A stretch of 14,762 nt of DNA from Rhodospirillaceae bacterium UBA4479 (GTDB lineage: Bacteria; Pseudomonadota; Alphaproteobacteria; Rhodospirillales; Casp-alpha2). The notes beneath the pieces were generated by a model. That model worked only from the letters and a program-made list of their open reading frames with translations. It had not been told where the DNA came from and did not search any database. The number at the start of each line of letters is the position of its first letter. Position 1 is the first letter of the stretch. Both the position numbers and the translations under genes were made by a program. The stretch spans positions 1-14,762 of the forward strand of contig DGNZ01000177.1 in NCBI GenBank assembly GCA_002389175.1. Direction: 5' to 3'. This document shows, one piece after another, positions 8,038 through 13,201 of this stretch.

Positions 8038-8147
8038 AAAAAAAGCCCCCTAGAATCGAACGAGCCGTCGGAAAAAATCCGACGGCTCTCCCGAGAACGA
8101 TCTCGACAACCCGGGGGGAGACGACAATTTGGGGGGCTGGGGTCGCC
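8038..8147 (-). ncRNA. Candidate structured small RNA with U-tract (boundaries approximate)
   Basis: Read on the minus strand, the segment starts with an AGCCCCC-type arm (8138-8132) that pairs with GGGGGCT (8050-8044) directly followed by seven T (8044-8038). Enclosed are a perfect 11-bp hairpin (arms 8062-8072 and 8078-8088, 5-nt loop) and a 5-bp hairpin (arms 8092-8096 and 8101-8105), plus an optional pairing of 8089-8092 with 8116-8119. A weak -10-like TACTAT (8160-8155) lies just upstream on the minus strand. The unit would be transcribed toward the membrane-protein gene and away from thiC. It does not fit tRNA, tmRNA, SRP RNA or RNase P RNA. It could instead be a terminator complex for flanking genes, but no T-tract follows the structure on the plus strand. 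Confidence 0.4.
8062..8088. repeat. Perfect 11-bp inverted repeat after the pseudokinase operon
   Basis: GAGCCGTCGGA (8062-8072) and TCCGACGGCTC (8078-8088) flank AAAAA. It is 50 bp beyond the stop of the membrane-protein gene. Neither side has an immediately adjacent T-run, so it is an imperfect terminator by itself. It is the central hairpin of the structured element described for 8038-8147. Confidence 0.8.
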
Positions 8148-8241
8148 GTGATCTATAGTATTTACGCCCCAGTGCAACGTTCAGATCACAGTTGATCAAA
8201 AAAAATCGTTTTTTATTTCAAACCTCAAAATCCTCTTTCTC

Positions 8242-8270
8242 TTGACCCAACGTGCACTAAGTCGCAGAGT
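8242..8270 (+). promoter_or_regulatory. Weak candidate promoter for the thiC riboswitch transcript
   Basis: TTGACC at 8242-8247 is a good -35 box. A 17-bp spacer leads to CAGAGT at 8265-8270, which is a poor -10. Transcription from here would begin just before riboswitch stem P1 at 8282, which is the right distance. The -10 is too weak for confidence. Confidence 0.35.
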
Positions 8271-8281
8271 CCGATTTCAAA

Positions 8282-8396
8282 TTCCGCGGGGAGCCCCAGT
8301 TTGGGGGCTGAGATACCACCTGACGTGTCGAAAATCGACACTCACTGTGGTGACCCGTTGAACCTGATCCGGGTGAAACCGGCGTAGGGATCGGAA
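8282..8396 (+). promoter_or_regulatory. TPP riboswitch (THI element) controlling thiC
   Basis: This RNA aptamer binds thiamine pyrophosphate and represses thiC. Stem P1 pairs TTCCG (8282-8286) with CGGAA (8392-8396). Hallmark segments are CTGAGAT (8308-8314), ACCCGTTGAACCTGATCC (8353-8370) and GCGTAGGGA (8382-8390). The P3 region pairs AGCCCC (8292-8297) with GGGGCT (8304-8309); a second arm pairs ACCAC (8315-8319) with GTGGT (8347-8351) and carries an extra hairpin GTGTCGA/TCGACAC (8325-8341). P5 pairs CCGG (8369-8372) with CCGG (8379-8382). It sits 71 bp upstream of the thiC start, its usual place. Confidence 0.96.
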
Positions 8397-8435
8397 ACCG
8401 AACACCACGTTTTTCCACCATCCTGAAGCCGTCCC

Positions 8436-8463
8436 GGGTCTCCACAATCGAATGGGAGGACCC
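8436..8463 (+). promoter_or_regulatory. Ribosome-site sequestering hairpin (riboswitch expression platform)
   Basis: GGGTCTCC (8436-8443) can pair with GGAGGACCC (8455-8463), leaving one bulged G and an 11-nt loop. The second arm contains the thiC Shine-Dalgarno GGAGGA (8455-8460), 6 nt before the ATG at 8467. No T-tract follows, so the riboswitch most likely acts on translation initiation and not by attenuation. The alternative pairing with the aptamer was not computed. Confidence 0.65.
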
Positions 8464-8466
8464 AGG

Positions 8467-10320
8467 ATGAACGTTATTCGCAAGCCAGCCAACGCAGACG
8501 TCACGCACGGACCGTTGCCAGCATCTGAAAAAATTTACGTCGACGGCGAACGTCTCGGCGGCATTCGCGTACCAATGCGCAACATTCACACGCATGAAAG
8601 TGCGAATGAGCCGCCACTAACGGTGTATGACACATCAGGCATTTACACCGATACAAATGCCGAGATCGACATCGATGCTGGCCTGCCCCGTATTCGCGTA
8701 GGTTGGATCGAAGGCCGTGGCGATACCGAATTGTATCAAGCCCGCGAAGTAAAACCTGAAGACAACGGCAACATCGGCGAAGACAAACTGGTTCCGCAAT
8801 TTCCAGTCGCGAACCAACCGCGCCGTGCAAAAGCCGGTGTCGAATCGATTTCGCAATTGGCCTATGCACGCCAAGGCATCATCACGCCCGAAATGGAATA
8901 CGTTTCGATCCGTGAAAACATGCTGCGCAACGTTTCCCCTGAAGAAGCTGCAAAGCTAAAAGCCGAAGCTGAGCGTTGGGGTGCCGAAATCCCAGATGTT
9001 GTCACACCAGAGTTTGTGCGTGACGAAGTTGGCCGTGGTCGGGCGATTATCCCGAATAACGTCAACCACCCAGAAACTGAACCGATGGCGATTGGCCGTA
9101 ACTTCTTGGTCAAAATCAACGCCAACATCGGCAACTCTGCCGTGACATCATCTGTCGCTGACGAAGTCGACAAGATGGTATGGGCGATCCGTTGGGGCGC
9201 CGATACGGTCATGGATTTGTCGACCGGACGAAACATCCACAACATCCGTGAATGGATCATTCGCAATTCTCCCGTACCAATCGGAACCGTGCCGATCTAT
9301 CAGGCATTGGAAAAAGTGGATCGCGCAGAAGACCTGACCTGGGAAATCTATCGCGATACATTGGTCGAACAAGCGGAACAGGGCGTCGATTACTTCACCA
9401 TCCACGCGGGCATTCGTCTACGCCACATCCACCTGACCGCCGAACGTGTGACCGGGATTGTGTCGCGCGGTGGTTCCATCATTTCGCAGTGGTGCCTGGC
9501 GCATCACAAGGAAAGCTTCTTGTACGAGAAGTTCGACGAAATCTGCGACATCATGGCGCATTACGATGTGGCATTCTCTCTCGGTGATGGTTTCCGTCCA
9601 GGTTCTGGCGCTGATGCCAACGACGCGGCACAGTTCGCTGAACTGGAAACCCTTGGCGAACTGACCAAAGTCGGTTGGGAAAAAGGTGCCCAGGTCATGA
9701 TCGAAGGCCCTGGCCACGTGCCGATGCACAAGGTCAAGATCAACATGGAAAAGCAGCTCAAAGTCTGCGGTGAAGCCCCCTTCTATACATTGGGCCCGCT
9801 CGTCACCGACATTGCGCCGGGCTACGATCATATCACATCGGGCATCGGTGCTGCGATGATCGGGTGGTACGGCACGGCAATGCTGTGTTACGTGACACCT
9901 AAGGAACACTTAGGCTTACCTGATCGGAACGATGTTAAAGAAGGCGTCGTCACGTACAAGATCGCAGCCCATGCGGCCGACTTGGCCAAGGGTCATCCGG
10001 GCGCTGCCGCGCGCGATGATGCACTCAGTCGGGCACGGTTCGAATTCCGTTGGGAAGATCAGTTCAATCTGGGTCTCGATCCAGATCGGGCTCGGGATTT
10101 CCACGATCAGACCATGCCAAAAGAAGCGCACAAAACCGCACACTTCTGTTCCATGTGCGGACCAAAATTCTGCGCCATGGAAATCACCAACTTGGTCCGC
10201 GACTACGCCAAGGAAGGCATGGATGAAATGTCCAAGAAATTCAAAGACGAAGGTGCTGAACTCTACAAAGAAGACTACACCGACGAGGCCAAAAAGGTCC
10301 CGGCGGCGGGCGACGACTAA
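8467..10320 (+). CDS. thiC: Phosphomethylpyrimidine synthase (HMP-P synthase)
   Basis: ThiC is the radical-SAM enzyme that rearranges aminoimidazole ribotide to 4-amino-5-hydroxymethyl-2-methylpyrimidine phosphate, the pyrimidine half of thiamine. The 617-residue length is typical of the bacterial form. The C-terminal CX2CX4C cluster motif (CSMCGPKFC, C561/C564/C569) binds the [4Fe-4S] centre. Other family stretches include QLAYARQGIITPEMEYVSIRE, MDLSTGRNIHNIREWIIRNS, VDYFTIHAG, EGPGHVPMHK and the TSGIGAAMIGWYGTAMLCYVTPKEHLG block. The ATG at 8467 is chosen because GGAGGA at 8455-8460 is correctly spaced; an in-frame ATG at 8452 lies before that site. It is controlled by the TPP riboswitch upstream and stands alone: no thiO, thiS, thiG or thiE follows, and a terminator comes 25 bp after the stop. 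Confidence 0.98.
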   Translation: MNVIRKPANADVTHGPLPASEKIYVDGERLGGIRVPMRNIHTHESANEPPLTVYDTSGIYTDTNAEIDIDAGLPRIRVGWIEGRGDTELYQAREVKPEDNGNIGEDKLVPQFPVANQPRRAKAGVESISQLAYARQGIITPEMEYVSIRENMLRNVSPEEAAKLKAEAERWGAEIPDVVTPEFVRDEVGRGRAIIPNNVNHPETEPMAIGRNFLVKINANIGNSAVTSSVADEVDKMVWAIRWGADTVMDLSTGRNIHNIREWIIRNSPVPIGTVPIYQALEKVDRAEDLTWEIYRDTLVEQAEQGVDYFTIHAGIRLRHIHLTAERVTGIVSRGGSIISQWCLAHHKESFLYEKFDEICDIMAHYDVAFSLGDGFRPGSGADANDAAQFAELETLGELTKVGWEKGAQVMIEGPGHVPMHKVKINMEKQLKVCGEAPFYTLGPLVTDIAPGYDHITSGIGAAMIGWYGTAMLCYVTPKEHLGLPDRNDVKEGVVTYKIAAHAADLAKGHPGAAARDDALSRARFEFRWEDQFNLGLDPDRARDFHDQTMPKEAHKTAHFCSMCGPKFCAMEITNLVRDYAKEGMDEMSKKFKDEGAELYKEDYTDEAKKVPAAGDD

Positions 10321-10344
10321 CTTCAGTCTTCGTTACGAACACAG

Positions 10345-10372
10345 AAAGGCCGGGCAATGCCCGGCCTTTTTT
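10345..10372 (+). terminator. Rho-independent terminator of thiC
   Basis: AAGGCCGGGC (10346-10355), loop AAT, then GCCCGGCCTT (10359-10368) continuing into a run of six T (10367-10372). The GC-rich 10-bp stem and the T-run make a textbook terminator just after the thiC stop. Confidence 0.95.
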
Positions 10373-10378
10373 GTTGAT

Positions 10379-10487
10379 CCCCCTCACCTGTCCTCTCCCC
10401 CATTTCATGAGGGAGAGGAACTCTCGGATTCAAATTACTCTTTCTAATCCTTCTCCCCCTATCAGGGGGAGAGGTTAGGTGAGGGGG
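10379..10487. repeat. MITE-like double-hairpin palindromic repeat, about 109 bp
   Basis: Perfect 11-bp terminal inverted repeats CCCCCTCACCT (10379-10389) and AGGTGAGGGGG (10477-10487) enclose two hairpins: CCTCTCCC/GGGAGAGG (10392-10399 with 10411-10418) and CTCCCCC/GGGGGAG (about 10453-10472). The inner CCTCTCCCC/GGGGAGAGG blocks are also mutually complementary across the element. Such purine/pyrimidine GGTGAGGGG-type repeats are dispersed in many proteobacterial genomes. There is no coding potential. It fills the gap between the convergent thiC and decarboxylase genes. Confidence 0.75.
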
Positions 10488-10491
10488 TATA

Positions 10492-11073
10492 TTATCCGCC
10501 CAAATACGCCGTTTTAAACCGCATCCGGCATTCCATCGGATTCATATTGCGTTTGAAGCTGGTGGGGTCGCCCGGCAGTACTCGGAGCCATAGAAACCTG
10601 GGCCCAACCCCTGATTTTACAAAATCAGCGGCAGCCATCAGACCATCCGACGACGACACCGTCATGACGTTGGCGATCCCTGCTCCGTCCGCTATTTTCG
10701 CCAGGTCCGTGCGCAGTGCCGTATGACCGACTTGGCCACCCGTTTCACCGTGCCCACCATTATCAACACAGACAATCGTCAGGTTTTCTGGCGCCTGGCT
10801 GGCGACGGTGGCGAGAGAGCCAATGTTCATCAGCATTTCCCCATCACCCGCAATCACACAGACTTTTTTGGTCGGTGCGGAGAGTGCCATTCCAAGCCCC
10901 ATGGAAACCGCAGCACCCATGCATCCCGCCATGGTAAACATGTTCGGCCCATCATTGGTCAGGGCCGCCGCGTCACGCGCGGGACCTGCGAGGCCCGTGA
11001 TAAATAAATATTCATCAGGGTTCGGGAAAATGTGTTCGAGCGCGCCGATGCGGCTTAATGTGATATCAGTCAT
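10492..11073 (-). CDS. ThDP-dependent decarboxylase, beta (PP-domain) subunit; sulfopyruvate/phosphonopyruvate decarboxylase type
   Basis: This 193-residue protein is the cofactor-binding (PP) half of a ThDP-dependent 2-oxoacid decarboxylase. The ThDP/Mg motif runs from GDG (76-78) to N105, followed by GGHGETGGQ (106-114), like the D/N-G-x-x-G-x-TGGQ seen in sulfopyruvate decarboxylase ComE and phosphonopyruvate decarboxylase. FTMAGCMGAAVSMGLGMAL (46-64) is the conserved entry helix. It needs the PYR-domain subunit encoded upstream (11145-11672) to form an active site. AGGAG at 11083-11087, 9 nt before the ATG, supports the start. The true substrate (sulfopyruvate, phosphonopyruvate or another 3-substituted pyruvate) cannot be read from the sequence, and no coenzyme M or phosphonate genes are nearby. 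Cytosolic. Confidence 0.85.
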   Translation of the reverse strand: MTDITLSRIGALEHIFPNPDEYLFITGLAGPARDAAALTNDGPNMFTMAGCMGAAVSMGLGMALSAPTKKVCVIAGDGEMLMNIGSLATVASQAPENLTIVCVDNGGHGETGGQVGHTALRTDLAKIADGAGIANVMTVSSSDGLMAAADFVKSGVGPRFLWLRVLPGDPTSFKRNMNPMECRMRFKTAYLGG

Positions 11074-11089
11074 ATCTTTGTTCTCCTGT

Positions 11090-11115
11090 GGATCCCCGCC
11101 TACGCGGGGATGACA
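11090..11115. repeat. Dispersed hairpin repeat between the decarboxylase subunit genes
   Basis: ATCCCCGC (11092-11099), loop CTAC, GCGGGGAT (11104-11111), inside a TGGATCCCCGCC...GCGGGGATGACA context. This core is familiar to me as a very frequent REP-like intergenic repeat of Alphaproteobacteria. It lies in the 71-bp gap of an operon, just upstream of the beta subunit ribosome site. No T-run follows on the minus strand, so it is not a strong terminator; stabilising the upstream message is possible. Confidence 0.75.
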
Positions 11116-11144
11116 ATTTCTGATTTAAATTTTAAATGAAATCA

Positions 11145-11672
11145 TCAAAATGCTTTTGCGCCGAGGAAGCTCTGGCCAAGGATCAATGCCGAGGCACATC
11201 CCCCCTTGAACGCCGTGTTGATGGCGGCGCTCATACCGCCTTCTAGTTCTTCGGCTTTATCGACGCGGAATGTAATCACACCCATGGCATCCAAAATCGG
11301 TTCTACCGCCTGGCCCATCGGGAATTGCCAAGGGTTTTGCTCACCATGATCACCGCGCATGGAGACAATCATTAACAGCGGGAATCCCCCACCCTTCACG
11401 AACGACAAGAAGTTCGGGCAATTACCAACACCGGATGACTGCATCATGACGACCGCCTTTTCGCCGACCAGGTCGGCCCCGGCGGCAACGGCGATGCCCT
11501 CTTCCTCGGTCGTCAGCAAAACGACGCGGGTCTGGTTGTCTTCTTCGGCCAGTTCAGCCAAGCGCGCATTTCCGGCATCTGGAATGTAGCTGAAAAGCGT
11601 CACGCCTGCGTCTTTGAGTTGTTGAAATACCGTGCGCGACCAAGCGTCGTGCGGGTGCACTGTCTCGTACAT
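11145..11672 (-). CDS. ThDP-dependent decarboxylase, alpha (PYR-domain) subunit; sulfopyruvate/phosphonopyruvate decarboxylase type
   Basis: A 175-residue PYR domain of a split ThDP enzyme. The TTEEEGIAVAAGADL segment (54-68) supplies the glutamate that activates the aminopyrimidine ring of ThDP, and MMQSSGVGNCPNFL (76-89) is the conserved loop after it. MIVSMRGDHGEQNPWQ (101-116) resembles the 'RG..GE.NP.Q.PMG' signature of sulfopyruvate decarboxylase ComD and phosphonopyruvate decarboxylases. AGAGGA just upstream of the ATG (about 11680-11685) supports the start. It is the first gene of a two-gene minus-strand operon; the beta subunit follows after 71 bp. It diverges from the cysteine-rich protein gene. 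Together the two proteins should form a cytosolic alpha/beta decarboxylase. Substrate undetermined. Confidence 0.85.
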   Translation of the reverse strand: MYETVHPHDAWSRTVFQQLKDAGVTLFSYIPDAGNARLAELAEEDNQTRVVLLTTEEEGIAVAAGADLVGEKAVVMMQSSGVGNCPNFLSFVKGGGFPLLMIVSMRGDHGEQNPWQFPMGQAVEPILDAMGVITFRVDKAEELEGGMSAAINTAFKGGCASALILGQSFLGAKAF

Positions 11673-11726
11673 GGTGGGTTCCTCTTGAAACTATCCTGTA
11701 AATTCAGCGTACAAATCATCATGAAT

Positions 11727-11755
11727 TTCGCAAGCATGCATGGCCGTGTTATGAT
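11727..11755 (+). promoter_or_regulatory. Candidate promoter of the cysteine-rich protein gene
   Basis: TATGAT at 11750-11755 is a good -10 box and TTCGCA at 11727-11732 is a partial -35 (4 of 6) at 17-bp spacing. It lies 28 bp upstream of the 11784 start, a suitable distance. Confidence 0.4.
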
Positions 11756-11783
11756 GTATTGTGCAGCAATTTGAGGGAAATCG

Positions 11784-12083
11784 ATGCAATACGTTATCAA
11801 ATTTCTGATGTGCTTCGTCGTTGTTCTTGTGACCACAACCACATCAGCGCAATCGATTGAACTGGCACAAACCAGCAAAGAAAAATGCCTTCACACGTGT
11901 ATCGAACAGTATGGTGCTGACAAAAAAAGCGCGTGTGCTTTGCAGTGTGGTTTTGGCGGTGGACATACCAGGGGCGCACCGACCAAGGATTGCGGAACGG
12001 TCTACAAACAATGTTTACAAAGTTGTGGGACTGACAAGAACTGCAAAAACACGTGCCGAAAACAACGGACGAACTGCTATTAA
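11784..12083 (+). CDS. Small secreted cysteine-rich protein with paired CX3C motifs
   Basis: A 99-residue protein. A GAGGGAA ribosome site at 11773-11779 fixes the start. Residues 1-22 form a Sec signal peptide (basic K6, hydrophobic core, TSA-Q cleavage). The mature 77 residues hold ten cysteines (35, 39, 51, 55, 70, 77, 81, 87, 91, 98), eight of them in four CX3C pairs. CX3C pairs one helical turn apart are typical of disulfide-linked helical hairpins, so the protein is probably oxidised in the periplasm or outside the cell. The rest is Lys-, Gln- and Thr-rich. I do not recognise the family; metal binding is an alternative reading of the cysteines. It ends 23 bp from the convergent Ala-rich exported protein gene. 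Confidence 0.75.
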   Translation: MQYVIKFLMCFVVVLVTTTTSAQSIELAQTSKEKCLHTCIEQYGADKKSACALQCGFGGGHTRGAPTKDCGTVYKQCLQSCGTDKNCKNTCRKQRTNCY

Positions 12084-12106
12084 TTGACCTGGAAAGTGGC
12101 CTTTGA

Positions 12107-13075
12107 TTATTTCTTGGCCGACATCATAGCATCGCACTGTTCGGCCAGCCCTGACATCGCGACATCGTTCAAAGGTTTTCCATTAAACGTCAGTCCGCCA
12201 GTTTTGATATTAAACCTGACGGTGCCCACATTCAGGGTCATGCCTTCGCTTTTCGCCACCGTTTCTGCCGCCTGCACAGCCGCTGCATCTGCGGCGACGG
12301 CATTACTGGCAGATGTTTGCGCCGCACTCGCGGCCGACGTCGCCGTCGCATCCGCGACATAACCGATGCCTTCAGCTGCTGTTTTTGCAGCCTGAGCCGA
12401 CGATAAAGCGCTATCCACATCATTTGATGTAGTAGCAGAGGTTGCAGATGTATACGCAGACTGGGTCGTTGCTAATCCCGCCGCAGCTGTCTCGGCAGTC
12501 GTGGTGGCAGTAACGGCCGCTGCTGCAAGGGCAGCGTCATTGGGTGTGGCATCTGCTGCGGTCTGGGCAGCTGCCGCTGCCACCGCCGCATTATCTGATA
12601 TCGTTTGCGCACCGGCCAACGAAAGCTCCGCCGAGGAAACAGCTGCATTTGTTGCAGCAACCGTCTTTTCTGCCGCAATCGCGGCCGCTTTATCCGCCGC
12701 GAGCTTTTCTTCGCCAACCCCCAAATAAGCTGTCAGGTCCTTGGTGACATTAAATTCAAAGACATCCGGCAGTGGGATTGTGAATGCGCCGCCAGCACCT
12801 GCCGGAACTACGGAATTTCCGCGCACATCAACACCCGGCTTATATGCAACATCAGCACGAGCCTGATGACGCATTAATCTTTTACAGTCGCGTTTGGTGA
12901 TTCGCGCCTTGGGCAGTGAAGGCTCTTCTTTTGATGCTGCGGTTGGTGAAGTTTCAGATGGTGTTTGCGCATAAACTGATGTGGCACACATGAACAAAGC
13001 CGCACAAGTAACGGATATAACCGTTATTTCGTGTCGCCAGGCCCAACGTTTTAAAAGGCCGCTCTGATAAACCAT
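12107..13075 (-). CDS. Exported protein with a long Ala-rich helical insert
   Basis: A 322-residue protein. The N-terminus is a long Sec signal (basic region 9-14, hydrophobic core 17-31, cleavage VYA-Q near 36). Residues 60-122 form a domain with RDCKRLMRHQA and YKPGVDVRGNSVVPAG followed by PLPDVFEFNVTKDLTAYLG; residues 277-305 contain GMTLNVGTVRFNIKTGGLTFNGKPL. I have an impression of these two parts occurring back to back in other alphaproteobacterial periplasmic proteins. Between them (about 123-276) lies a stretch made largely of Ala, Thr, Ser, Asp and Glu with heptad-like spacing, which should form one long helix or coiled coil. C64 and C314 could form a disulfide. The GAGG just before the ATG supports the start. 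Function unknown; a cell-envelope role is inferred from export. Confidence 0.78.
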   Translation of the reverse strand: MVYQSGLLKRWAWRHEITVISVTCAALFMCATSVYAQTPSETSPTAASKEEPSLPKARITKRDCKRLMRHQARADVAYKPGVDVRGNSVVPAGAGGAFTIPLPDVFEFNVTKDLTAYLGVGEEKLAADKAAAIAAEKTVAATNAAVSSAELSLAGAQTISDNAAVAAAAAQTAADATPNDAALAAAAVTATTTAETAAAGLATTQSAYTSATSATTSNDVDSALSSAQAAKTAAEGIGYVADATATSAASAAQTSASNAVAADAAAVQAAETVAKSEGMTLNVGTVRFNIKTGGLTFNGKPLNDVAMSGLAEQCDAMMSAKK

Positions 13076-13138
13076 GGAACCTCACATAACCTTTGAAATA
13101 ATGCTGTCATAGTTGGGTGAGCAAATGGTTAACGTTAG

Positions 13139-13201
13139 ATGAACAAACTTAGTCGGGAGTCTCTTTCCATTTCGCCGCCGTTTGTGTATCAGAACGCATG
13201 A
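13139..13201 (+). other. Possible 20-codon leader ORF overlapping guaA by ATGA
   Basis: An ATG at 13139 opens a 20-codon frame whose TGA stop (13199-13201) overlaps the guaA ATG (13198-13200). guaA itself has no visible Shine-Dalgarno, so translational coupling would make sense. The leader has no clear ribosome site either, and the overlap could be chance. Confidence 0.25.

Noticed and set aside
8047..8063. GTTCGATTC on the minus strand resembling a tRNA or tmRNA T-loop
   Set aside because: No matching T-stem, no D or anticodon arm, no CCA; the sequence runs straight into GGGGGC and a T-run.
8062..8088. Plain Rho-independent terminator of the pseudokinase operon
   Set aside because: No T-run follows on the plus strand; on the minus strand the T-run is 17 nt away behind another stem arm.
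9418..9909. 163-codon minus-strand frame inside thiC
   Set aside because: Antisense shadow of conserved thiC sequence; no supporting ribosome site or recognisable protein.
10379..10487. CRISPR array
   Set aside because: The repeats are inverted, not direct, and there are no regular spacers.
11123..11135. AT-rich palindrome next to the hairpin repeat in the decarboxylase operon
   Set aside because: Low-complexity A/T run; no evidence of function.
12472..12747. Open frames on both strands within the Ala-rich gene
   Set aside because: Low-complexity GC-rich codons leave other frames open; only the frame with the signal peptide and conserved-looking ends makes sense.
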